A stretch of 64,000 nt of DNA from an uncultured Bryobacteraceae bacterium (GTDB lineage: Bacteria > Acidobacteriota > Terriglobia > Bryobacterales > Bryobacteraceae): positions 1-64,000 of the forward strand of contig CAKZUE010000001.1 of the NCBI GenBank assembly GCA_937920635.1, read 5' to 3'. Made by a program: the position numbers and the translations under genes. How positions within the stretch are numbered: the stretch's first letter is position 1; every line of letters starts with the position of its first letter. This document shows positions 34,031 through 42,882 of the stretch, in pieces. Under the pieces are notes generated by a model. The model was given only the letters and a program-made list of their open reading frames with translations. It ran no database searches and had not been told where the DNA came from.

Positions 34031-34774
34031 ATGAGACGCAAAACCGCCCGCCGGGCGGCGCACGCCCCGTCCGGCCGGACCGAGCCCGCCTCCGGCAGCC
34101 GGAAGCTTTCGGCCATGGACCGCGCCTACCGCGCCATCAAGGCCGACATCCTGGCCAACGTGCTCCGCCCGGGCGACGCCGTCCCCGTCGAGAGATACGT
34201 TCGCGATTTGCGGCTGAGCCGCACGCCGGTGCGCGAGGCGACCCTGCGTCTTCAGCGGGAGGGGCTCATCGACATCCGCCCCCGGCTGGGCACCTTCGTC
34301 TCCTACCTCGACCTGCGGCAGATCCGCGACATGTACCGGGTGCGCCGGCTGCTGGAAGGCGAAGCCGCGCGGGAAGCGGCTGCACGGGCGCCGGAGGAGG
34401 CGCTGCGGACCTTGCGGGACCAGCTTGCCGCGTTCCGCGAAACGGGGGAAATCGATACGCGCGGCATGTCGGAGACCGGAAAGCGGGTGCATCTGCTGAT
34501 ATGGGAGCACTGTGGAAACGAGGTCCTGCGCTCCATGATTCTCTCCATGCAGGATCATTTCACGCGCTTCCGCAGCCTGTCGATCCAGCTTCCGGAGAAG
34601 ATCCTCTCCTCGCACCACGAGCATCTGGCGATCCTCGACAGCCTCCTCGCCAGGGACGGCGAGCGGGCTGCCGCGCTGATCCACCAGCACTTCGATCACG
34701 CCTCGCAATTCCTGCTCGACAGCCTCCTGCATGGCTCGCCGGCTGAGGGGCCGCGCGTGACCGTGACGTTCTGA
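34031..34774 (+). CDS. GntR family regulator (FCD effector domain)
   Basis: A 247-residue regulator from ATG 34031; the track's start at 33938 would read through the promoter. N-terminal winged helix at about 25-95 (MDRAYRAIKADILANVLRPGDAV, VRDLRLSRTPVREATLRLQREGLI, RLGTFVS) and an FCD ligand domain (MYRVRRLLEGEAAREAA, VHLLIWEHCGNEVLRSMI, HEHLAILDSLLARDGERAAALIHQHF). Ligand-site residues of the metal-binding FCD group are partly visible (His in HEHL and HQHF). It likely represses the divergent MFS-racemase-isomerase operon in response to a sugar acid or similar carboxylate. Confidence 0.9.
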   Translation: MRRKTARRAAHAPSGRTEPASGSRKLSAMDRAYRAIKADILANVLRPGDAVPVERYVRDLRLSRTPVREATLRLQREGLIDIRPRLGTFVSYLDLRQIRDMYRVRRLLEGEAAREAAARAPEEALRTLRDQLAAFRETGEIDTRGMSETGKRVHLLIWEHCGNEVLRSMILSMQDHFTRFRSLSIQLPEKILSSHHEHLAILDSLLARDGERAAALIHQHFDHASQFLLDSLLHGSPAEGPRVTVTF

Positions 34775-34823
34775 GTCGAACGCTGTTGACCAGCGTCAGG
34801 TATATCTGTAGCATATAATCACC

Positions 34824-36105
34824 ATGCTAAAGATGATCCTCCTGCTGTCGGCGGGCGCTGCGCCGGCGCCGGCCCAGCCCGCCTCCGCCCCGCCCGACCA
34901 GATCCACCTGGCCTGGACGCGCGACGCGTCGACCACGATGACGGTTGTGTGGCGGACGCTGGATGAGTCGGTTCCCTCCGCCGTTGAATTCCGCAGGCGG
35001 GGCGGGACCCGGTGGCGCCGCGCCACGGGCGGCCTCCGTCCCAGCGGAACGGAGGGGCGGCTGCACGAAGTCCTGTTGTCGGGGCTTGAACCAGCCACGA
35101 GATACGAATACCGGGTGGCTGGCCCCGGCGGTTCCTGGAGCGACGTCCACGCTTTTCTGACGGCGCCCCGCCTCGGTCAGCCATTTGAGGCGGTTTTCGT
35201 GGCCGATACGGGGCTCGACGGCAGGCTGGATGGCCTCTCCACCGGGACCCGGGAGGTGGTGGAGGAGGTGGCGAAACTCGATCCGACCGTGATTCTGTGG
35301 GGCGGCGACGGGGCCTACTACAACACAGACAAGCGGTTCGGCACGCTGGATCGAACCATTGACTTCTGGTTCAACATGGTGATGCCGTTTGCCGCCAAAG
35401 CGGCGCTGATGCCCACCTATGGCAACCACGAGATCTTTCTCAACGAAGGATACCTGTTCTGGGCGGACCGCTTCCCAACACCGGATGGCCTGGACAACCG
35501 CCGCTACTATTCCTTCGACGTGGGCGACGTCCACTTCGTCTCGATTCTGGCAGCGGACTCGGAAAGAGGGGAGCTTCCGGCGACTGTGATCCGCTGGATC
35601 GACGCCGACCTGGCGCGCGCGGAAAGCCGGCAGGAAGTGGCTGGTTCCTTATCTGCATGTCGCGCCGTTTTCAGACGGCTCCAATCACCCATCCAACCTG
35701 GATTACCGCAGGCAATTGGGGCCTCTTTTTGAAAAGCATGGCGTGAGGCTGGTGGTCAGCTGCCAGGACCAGTCCTACGAGAGGACGTTTCCGTTGAAAG
35801 GTGTTCCGGACAGGATGGAAATTACCAGCACGGCGAAGGAGTGCTATGGCGGCAGCGACGGCACGGTCTGTCTGAAAGTGGGACCGGGCGGCAAGCTGAG
35901 CAATATCAACAAGCGCTTCGCCGATTTCAAGACCCATCCGCCGCCGCCTCACACGGCGTTCCGCGACAACACGGCCCATCATTTCGCGAGGCTTCAGTTC
36001 ACAGCGGACAGCGTCCGCGTCCGGATCATTGCCGTGTTGCGCGGCAGGCAGACCTGGGTGCAGGACGAGTTTCGGTACACGCTGGGCGCCTGCCCCGCGC
36101 AGTGA
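34824..36105 (+). pseudogene. Purple acid phosphatase-like metallophosphoesterase, frameshifted
   Basis: The N-terminal part has a short signal peptide, a fibronectin-like domain (IHLAWTRDASTTMTVVWRT, LSGLEPATRYEYRV) and phosphoesterase motifs FVADTG, LWGGDGAYYN and PTYGNHEIF. Near 35640 the coding frame shifts: AESRQ is continued in the next frame by KWLVPYLHVAPFSDGSNHPSNLDYRRQLG and on to the stop at 36105. The later metal motif that normally reads GHDH is CQDQ here (LVVSCQDQSYERT), so even the repaired protein would lack a conserved metal ligand pair. Decay is likelier than a simple assembly error. Confidence 0.7.
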
Positions 36106-36677
36106 CGCAGCGCCAAAGAGGGCGCGGGCGATCTGCAATGGCGGTGGCTGCGCCGCGCGCGAAGGCCGCGCCAGCGGCCGGAGTAAGCTACCATGAACCT
36201 CCAGGACATCAGCAGGGATGAAAATCGCCGCGCCTTGCTGCGGCTTCAGAGCCGCGCCCGGGGGCCGCGCCACCGCGATTCAGTGCCGCGAACGAAGGCG
36301 GCGTCAGCCGCCGACAGTGAGCGGTCACCCCCATGGCCTTCGCTGACCGGGCGATTTTCGAGGCAGCGGTCCGCGCACACCGCCACGCACGCCACGTCCG
36401 GTCTCGGTGGAACCGCTCGCTCCCGCGGCCTGCGACCGCTTCGCTCGCGGCACAGAACATGGCCGCAGCCAGCTGCCACCCCGCTCCTACGATGGTTGGT
36501 TGCAGGACAAAAAAGGGGAATTGTGTTCCTGTCCCCTTTTTCACGCGAAGGCCGCGCCGTGCGGCCGCTCCAGCCGCGGGGCCTGCCGGGGCTTTCCCCA
36601 ACCTTCGTGAAAAACCGGGGCCAGGCGGGCCTGACCCCGGTTTTAACCCCGGTTTTACCCCGGTTCTTGATGGCAGG
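36106..36677. repeat. Intergenic repeat-rich region
   Basis: About 570 bp without a gene. A hairpin-like pair, AAAAAAGGGGAA... and CCTGTCCCCTTTTT, spans about 36509-36541. Copies of GGGGCCAGGCGGGCCTGACCCC with three CCCCGGTTTT-type repeats span 36615-36664. GC-rich blocks such as CCGCTCGCTCCCGCGGCCTGCG at about 36413-36434 resemble the 29-bp-element family. These match the layout of the repeat clusters at 2584-2912 and 10440-10490. Confidence 0.55.
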
Positions 36678-39600
36678 CTACCAGAGCAGCTTGGCTGCGA
36701 GCTGGATGTTGCGGGTTCCGCTGCCGCCGTTGATCACCCCCACATTGCCGCTGGCAATGCTGGTGTCGGGGCTGCCGAGGTTGAAGTGGTTGAATGCGCT
36801 GAACGCTTCCGCCCGAAGCTGGAAGTTGAAGCGCTGATCGCGGCCGAAGTAGGTGTTCTTCATCAAGGCCAGGTCCGTGATGTTGGTTCCCGGCGCCCGC
36901 ACGTCTGGCAGGGTGCGGGAAACGTTGCCGATGGTGAAGGCGGGCGGCTGAGAGAACACGGTGTGATCGAACCACCGGGCCATCTTCTGGTCGGTGGAGT
37001 GCCCGCTGTGGTCGATCCTGGCGCTGGCGCCGTTGTTGTTGGCACGCTGGCTGGTGGTGAAGATGTTGGTGTTGTTGGTGACTCCGGAAATGATGAGAGG
37101 CAGACCGGTCTGGAAGGTGGAAATGCCGCTGACCTGCCAGCCTTTCACCATCGTGTCCAGCCATCCGGGCAGGCTCCTGAGCAGCGCCCGGTTGCGTCCG
37201 AAGGGCAATTCATAGACGTAGCTGAGCACCGCCCGCTGGGAGATGTCGAACGAGGAGAGCGAGCGCTCGTTTTTCCAGTTGTAGATGTCGACGTGGGTTC
37301 CGGCGATGGGACCGAGGAAGTTCACCGCTGAAGAGGCGTCGTCGATCGCCTTGGCGCCGGTGAAAGAGAACAGCAGCGTGAGGCCGTTTCGGAAACGCTT
37401 GTCGACGCGAATGGTCATGGCGTGGTAGATGGAGTACGCGTTCGGCGTGCGGAAGGAATGCACGCTGGAGTACTGCGGGAAGGGGCGCAACAGCTGGGCG
37501 CGGGAGACCTTGGGCTGCGCCAGGCCGCCGACCGTGTAAGGGGTTTTCCGGTAGAACGGATTGTCGACCAGTTCCTGCAAGGCCGTGCCGAAGGCCATGA
37601 AGGAAGCTGGGAGCTGGTTGTACTGACGGACGGCTTCCCCATCCACCAGCCCGATGGAGTGGTTGCCCAAATAGCCGATTTCCACCACCATGTCGCCGGG
37701 GAACGAACGCTGGATGTTCAGGTTCCACTGCTGGACATAGGGGCTGCGGCAGGCATCGAAAAAGGAAGAAGCGTCCAGACCGAGATTGGTGCGCGCGCCC
37801 AGCGAGTTCCCGGTCGGAAGGTTGTAGCCATCCGGAAACGGATTCCGCAGGTACGTGTAAATCGTCCTCATGCCGTCAAAGGTGAAATAGGGATTGGAGG
37901 TGCTGCCGAACCCGTCCATGCCGGCCGAGCCGGTCGAGCCGGCGGCCTGAAGCGCCGATGGAGCGAACGCAATGCCGTAGCCCGCGCGCAGCACCATGTT
38001 GGGCGCGAAATTGTAGGCGAGGCCGAAGCGGGGGCCCCAGTTGTTCCTGTCTGTCGGGGTCTGCCTGCGGTTCTGGGGCGTGACAAATTTCATTTGCCCC
38101 CGCAAGTCTGCGCAGTTGAGGCAGGCCGAAGCCGGAATGTCGCCCTGCAACGGCGACGGCGCGTCTATGTCGAAGAACGAATATTGGTTGAAGCGCTCCG
38201 TGCGCGGCAGGTCGACATCGTAACGGAGGCCGATGTTGAGCGTCAGCCGGCGGGCGACTTTCCAGTCGTCCTGGATGTAGCCGGCCTAATACTTGCTGGT
38301 GGAGGCGGCCGACGGTTCATGCGTCATGTTTCCGCTGGCGGCCAGTCCGAGCAGGAAGGAAGCCAGTCCAACGCCCTGGACGCTGCTGATCGTATTGATT
38401 TCGCGCTGCGTCCATTCTCGCCGGAAGTTGTAGTTGCCGGACGGGCGTCCGTACTGGGAGTAATTGAGGATCAGCACGCGGAATTCGCCGCCCCACTTGA
38501 AATTGTGCCGGCTGGTGAACTTGCTGACGCTTCCCGTCAGGGAATGGTTCATGGGATGGTTGGCCATGCGGGTATAGCCGGGCTGGCCGAGGCGTGTGAT
38601 CGACAGATTGCTGCTGACATCGGCGCCGGGGAACTCCAGCCCGCGCATGGCGGCGATCTGCGCGTACTGCTGGCTGAAGCCGAGCTTGACCAGATCGATG
38701 CCGTCGGAGAAAGGCACGCGCCGGTACGCGTAGCGGCTGAAGGCGTAGCGCATGTTGGCCACCATGCTGCTGCCGAGCGTGTAGGTGTGGTCCATGGAGA
38801 CCTGGACCCGGCGGTCGCGCCAGGGTCCGTCGCCAATGGAGGAGCCCAGGGTTCCGAAACCGTTGAACGGGGCGCCGCTTCCGCCGCCCTGCGACACGCG
38901 CAACCACATGCGCCAGCGGTCGGTCCAGTTGTGGTCCCAGCGCGTGTTCTGATTCCATCCATCGGTCTTCGAGGGACCGCTGTTGATGAAGTTGTCCTGC
39001 TGCGTGTAAGGGTTCCGTGGAGTGAAGTTGGGCTTCGGCCAGTAGGCAGCGAGGTTTCTTGCCACAGGATCGATGCGGTTTCTGAGGAATGGTGTTGTTG
39101 GGGAATGGGTCGCGGATCCACTGGGCGGGGCTGCTGGGATTCTGCCTCACGGTGACTGGATCGTAGATGGTGATGAGCGAGGAGCCGGAGCTGTTCCTGA
39201 GGTTGGAAAAGTCGCCCTGGAGCCACTCCGGCAGCGGCACGGTGGCATTCACGTTGGAGATGCCGCGGTTGAGGGTGCCTTCGTAATCCGTGAAGAAGAA
39301 GGATCGGTTGCGGCCATCCATGAGCTTCCGGATGACGATGGGACCGCCGACGGTGAAGCCGAACTGGTGGATCTTGTTGCCGGCCCGCTTGCGGCCCTGG
39401 CGGTTGTTGATGAACCCGTTGGCGTTGAGGACAGGGTTGCGCAGGAACTCGTATGCAGATCCGTGGATCTCGTTGGTCCCGGACTTGGTCACCACGTTGA
39501 TGACGCCGCCTCCAAAACGGCCGTATTCGGCCGCGAGGGCGTTCACCTGAACGGAGAACTCCTGGACCGTGTCCACCTGCGGGGTGTAGATGCGGCTGTT

Positions 39601-40190
39601 GATGCCGACGTTGTTTTCCGGAGCGATGTTGGTGGCGCCGTCGATCTGAATCTCGCTGAACGAGTTCCGGCTGCCGCCCATGCCGGGCGTCGCGCCGCCT
39701 CCGGTCGGGTTGACCGCTGGGGTGAGGCCCCCAAAGCAAACACGTTCCGCCCCAGCAGCGGCAGCTCAAGGATCCGTTTGGTGTCGACGACCTGGCCAAC
39801 GGCGGATGTATTGACATCCACCACCGGCGGAGCCGCTTCGACCCGGACCTCCTGGGTGACAGCGCCCACCGAGAGCGTCAGGTCCACGGAGCGGTTTTGC
39901 CCGACGTCCAGCCGCACGTTCTCCTGGCGAAGCGTCTGGAAACCGGCCTTTTCGACGGTGATCGAATAGAGTCCAGGAAGCAGGAACGGCTGAACGCACC
40001 TGCCGCTGACGTCCGTGGTGACGACACGCGACACTCCAGTCGCCACATTTGTGACCGTTACCTTCGCCTCCGGCACGACCGCATCCCAGGGATCCCCGAT
40101 GATGCCCTGAAGCGTAGCCGTTGGCGTTTGCGCCCACAGGCAACAGAGTGCCAGTGCGAGCGCAAGCCCAAACCTCAATAACCTTTGCAT
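36678..40190 (-). pseudogene. TonB-dependent receptor (Oar-like) with three disruptions
   Basis: Reassembled across frames this is a full receptor of about 1170 residues: signal peptide (LLRFGLALALALCCLWAQ), carboxypeptidase-regulatory domain, plug (QIDGATN, INSRIYTPQVDTVQEFSVQVNALAAEYGRFGGGVINVVT) and barrel ending NIQLAAKLLW. Lesions: a base lost in a G-run (CCCCC at 39728-39732) after NVFALG; an extra base at about 39079-39081 after NNTIPQ; and an in-frame TAG at 38286-38288 between SKY and AGYIQDDW. Two are homopolymer slips, which could be sequencing error, but the TAG is a substitution. ATG 40190 has GGGAGG 10 nt upstream. Confidence 0.8.
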
Positions 40191-40435
40191 CTGGTGAAGA
40201 CCTCCCTTCGTCGGAGCAACAGGGTTGACTTTCCTGGGCCTGACCGCGGCATGGCCGGACACGTGGACCCCTTGCGGCCGCGCGACTGGCTGATGGCGAG
40301 TGCTCATGACCCCGTTGCCTGCATCATTACGAATCCATGGCGCCGCGCGAGGCAAGGGATTACACGATGTTTCACGGTGTATTCATTTCGATTCAGCCAG
40401 TTATGCGCCGTGACAGGAGCGTGAATCACGTTCTC

Positions 40436-40465
40436 TTGACGGGCTGGACCAGAAGCTGGTATACT
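40436..40465 (+). promoter_or_regulatory. Promoter of the DNA-binding-like regulator gene
   Basis: TTGACG at 40436-40441, an 18-nt spacer and TATACT at 40460-40465. The AT-rich TGATATATTAAACAGTATATAA at 40468-40489 just before the ATG is partly palindromic and may be an operator. No ribosome binding site is visible. Confidence 0.55.
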
Positions 40466-40489
40466 CGTGATATATTAAACAGTATATAA

Positions 40490-41800
40490 ATGAGCCAGCC
40501 AGGCCCGAACGCGCCGATCCAGATTCCGGACGCCGGCCGCCGGATTGCCTGCCCGGAGAGGGCCATTCGCGCTGAGCTCGACCGGATCCTCCACAGCCCG
40601 GCATTCTCGGGAAGCCGCCGCTCGCAGCATTTCCTGCAATACGTGGTCGAAAAGACTCTGGAGTCCCAGATGACCGCCCTGAAGGAGCGGAACCTCGCCA
40701 TTGATCTCTTCGGCCGTCCGCCTTCGGCAAATCTCTCCGAGGACACCATCGTCCGGGTCAGCGCCCGCGAGGTGCGCCGCCGTCTCCAGCAGTTTTACGC
40801 TTCGGCCGAGGGCGCGCGGGCGCAGGTGCAGATCCGTCTGCCCGCGGGGACGTATGTGCCGGAATTCCTGCCCCCGGAGACCCCGCAGGGGCATCGGCAT
40901 CGGCCGGATGCGTGCAGCACCGGACTGGCGGCGGCCAGCGCTCAGGGCAGCCGCCTTCCTGCCTGCGGTGTCTGGGCGGCCGTTTTTCTGGCGATTGCCG
41001 GCGCCCTGGCTTTGGCCTCTCGTCTCACACCGGATGGCGGAACGGAGGCAGCGCTGGCGGAGTGGTTCTGGCAACCGCTGCTGAGTCCGCACAGCAAGGT
41101 TCTGATCGGCTTGCCCCACCCGATCGTCTACCAGCCCTCGGCCCGCGCATTGAGGGAAAGCGCCAGGCGGCAGCCTCCGCAGGAGATCCCTTTGCAGCGC
41201 CCGCTGGCGCTGCGCCCGGAGGAGCTCTCAGGGGCGGATTTCTTCCCCGTGGACGATCAATACGCCGTTTTGGGCGATCTGTTCGCGGTTTCCCACCTTC
41301 ACGCCATGCTGTCGCTCCGAAATAGGGCCGTGCGCATGAGGGTCTCCAGCCGGATGGAGCCGGGCGATCTGAAAGAGTCACCTTCCATCCAGATCGGCGC
41401 CTATTCCAATCCATGGACGCTGGAACTGGGCCGGACGCTTCGATTCCGATTCGGCTACATGCCAGACGGCCGCCCGTGCATCGCGGACTCCAGCAAACCC
41501 GGGCGGCACTGGGCCCTGCCCATGCTCAGCCGTCACATGCCCGCCGACCAGGACTACATTCTTGTGTCCCGGCTCCTGTCCAGCCCCTGGGGCCAGCCCG
41601 CGGTTCTGGTGGCCGGACTGGACCAGTTTGGAACCGGCGCCGGAGGGCAGTTGCTTTCCGATCCGCGGCGGCTCGGCGTAGTGCTTCATTCAATCGGCAC
41701 CGCTGACTGGCGGCGGGCCAACCTCCAGATGGTTTTGCAGATCCGGGTGGTCGGCAGCACCGCTTCCGCGCCGCAGCTGGTCGCCTGGCACGTATGGTGA
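40490..41800 (+). CDS. Membrane-anchored regulator-like protein of an acidobacterial family
   Basis: A 436-residue protein. Residues about 20-130 match a domain common in acidobacteria: RAELDRILHSPAFSGSRRSQHFLQYVVEKTLESQMTALKERNLAIDLFGRPP, then DTIVRVSAREVRRRLQQFYASAEG and IRLPAGTYVPEF. This is usually the cytoplasmic, putatively DNA-binding part. A transmembrane helix follows at about 162-182 (VWAAVFLAIAGALALAS), and then a periplasmic domain (about 190-436) of unknown fold. It is divergent from the receptor pseudogene, suggesting it once controlled that uptake locus. Confidence 0.65.
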   Translation: MSQPGPNAPIQIPDAGRRIACPERAIRAELDRILHSPAFSGSRRSQHFLQYVVEKTLESQMTALKERNLAIDLFGRPPSANLSEDTIVRVSAREVRRRLQQFYASAEGARAQVQIRLPAGTYVPEFLPPETPQGHRHRPDACSTGLAAASAQGSRLPACGVWAAVFLAIAGALALASRLTPDGGTEAALAEWFWQPLLSPHSKVLIGLPHPIVYQPSARALRESARRQPPQEIPLQRPLALRPEELSGADFFPVDDQYAVLGDLFAVSHLHAMLSLRNRAVRMRVSSRMEPGDLKESPSIQIGAYSNPWTLELGRTLRFRFGYMPDGRPCIADSSKPGRHWALPMLSRHMPADQDYILVSRLLSSPWGQPAVLVAGLDQFGTGAGGQLLSDPRRLGVVLHSIGTADWRRANLQMVLQIRVVGSTASAPQLVAWHVW

Positions 41801-41815
41801 CAAGGGGGCCGCGTT

Positions 41816-42113
41816 GTGCTCAGGCGCAGCGAGGCGCGGGCGCGCCGGGTGGACCTGCTGGTGCGCGATCCGGCCCATGCGCGGCGCGAGAAGCTGTGGG
41901 CGGCGCGTCTGGCTGCTCGAGGAGCGGCTGTGCGCGGCGGAAGAGGCGCTGGCTGAAGCGCTGCAACCGCCGCCGGAGGATGACCCTGAGCAGCCGCCCA
42001 TCCCGCCGGCGGAGCTGTGGCGGCTGCGGTGCGAGGTGGTCACTGCCTGGGCGGATGTCCGGCACGCGAAGGCGCAGGCCGAGGCGCTCGACCGCGAACT
42101 GGTGCGCTGGTGA
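41816..42113 (+). pseudogene. Small unknown helical protein, probably frameshifted
   Basis: GTG 41816 reads VLRRSEARARRVDLLVRDPAHARREKLWAAR; near 41905, in a GGCGGCGCG run, the coherent sequence moves to the other frame and continues VWLLEERLCAAEEALAEALQPPPEDDPEQPPIPPAELWRLRCEVVTAWADVRHAKAQAEALDRELVRW. Joined, it is about 98 residues of coiled-coil-like helix with a proline linker. No family recognised. Its TGA overlaps the next start (GTGA), implying coupling. Confidence 0.4.
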
Positions 42114-42379
42114 CGCGGATTCCTCTTTATGACGCGGCCGGACATCTGCTGACGCACGTGCCAGCGGAGTGGGCGGAAGCGCACGCCGGTCTTCTGCGGC
42201 TGGTGAGAACCCGCCGGACCCGCGGCGTTGTGCGCGCCTACCTGCGAAGCGACGACAGCGGGCTTGTCCAGTGGCTCGAAGCAACCGGGCGGCGCTCGGG
42301 CTTCGAATGCGCATTCGAGCAGAAGCTGCCCTGCGGGCGGCGGACCTGGGCGCTGCGCGGCGTGCGCGGTTCGGGGTAG
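42110..42379 (+). CDS. Small unknown protein coupled to the upstream helical ORF
   Basis: An 89-residue product from GTG 42110: VTRIPLYDAAGHLLTHVPAEWAEAHAGLL..., then VRAYLRSDDSGLVQWLEATGRRSGFECAFEQKLPCGRRTWALRG. Two cysteines near the C-terminus; no signal peptide or membrane segment. The family is unknown to me. Start chosen because it overlaps the previous stop. Confidence 0.45.
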   Translation: MTRIPLYDAAGHLLTHVPAEWAEAHAGLLRLVRTRRTRGVVRAYLRSDDSGLVQWLEATGRRSGFECAFEQKLPCGRRTWALRGVRGSG

Positions 42380-42483
42380 GGCAGTGGCTCACAGGATGAT
42401 CCCGCAGAGAGAGGGACGGCTGGCGGAAGTCACCAAAATCGTCCACGAAATCGCCTGGTAACTCGCGCTGGCTTGACTGTAAA

Positions 42484-42559
42484 TGGAGCCGGCGGCGAGA
42501 GTTGAACTCGCGACCCCCTGATTACAAGTCAGGTGCTCTGCCAACTGAGCTACACCGGC
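42484..42559 (-). tRNA. tRNA-Thr (anticodon TGT)
   Basis: On the minus strand: GCCGGTG acceptor, TAGCTCAGTTGGCAGAGCA D-arm, CTGACTTGTAATCAG anticodon arm with TGT, GGGTC variable loop, GCGAGTTCAACTCTCGC T-arm, CGCCGGC acceptor and encoded TCCA 3' end. TGT decodes ACA. Confidence 0.95.
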
Positions 42560-42666
42560 TCTTGCTTCCAATGTAGCAAAGGGCGGTGGAGATTCAAGCG
42601 GTGTGATGTGTTATTGCGGTCACCGGCGGCGGGGGTCGAGCATCTGATCGGAGTAAGGGGCCAGTT

Positions 42667-42819
42667 GTGCAAGAAATCTCTGATCTGCTGCCATGGCCGT
42701 TGATGCTGGCCGTGATGGGGCTGGGCGTGACGCTGGTGCTGGTCGCCTGCCTGCCGACGGCGTGGGTGGAGCGGCTGCTGCGCTACCTGCGGGAGCGGTT
42801 CGGCGAGCCCGCTTCGTGA
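42667..42819 (+). CDS. Small single-pass membrane protein (not in ORF track)
   Basis: A 50-residue ORF from GTG 42667 with AAGGGG 6 nt upstream: VQEISDLLPWPLMLAVMGLGVTLVLVACLPTAWVERLLRYLRERFGEPAS. One transmembrane helix (about 11-32) is followed by an amphipathic basic tail. Family unknown. It ends 64 bp before the sulfatase start and may share its transcript. Confidence 0.55.
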   Translation: MQEISDLLPWPLMLAVMGLGVTLVLVACLPTAWVERLLRYLRERFGEPAS

Positions 42820-42882
42820 CCGCCCGCGGAATCTGATATCGTGGCTGGCGCGGCGGGACTTGTTCCCGCGGGAGCCGGTCTT

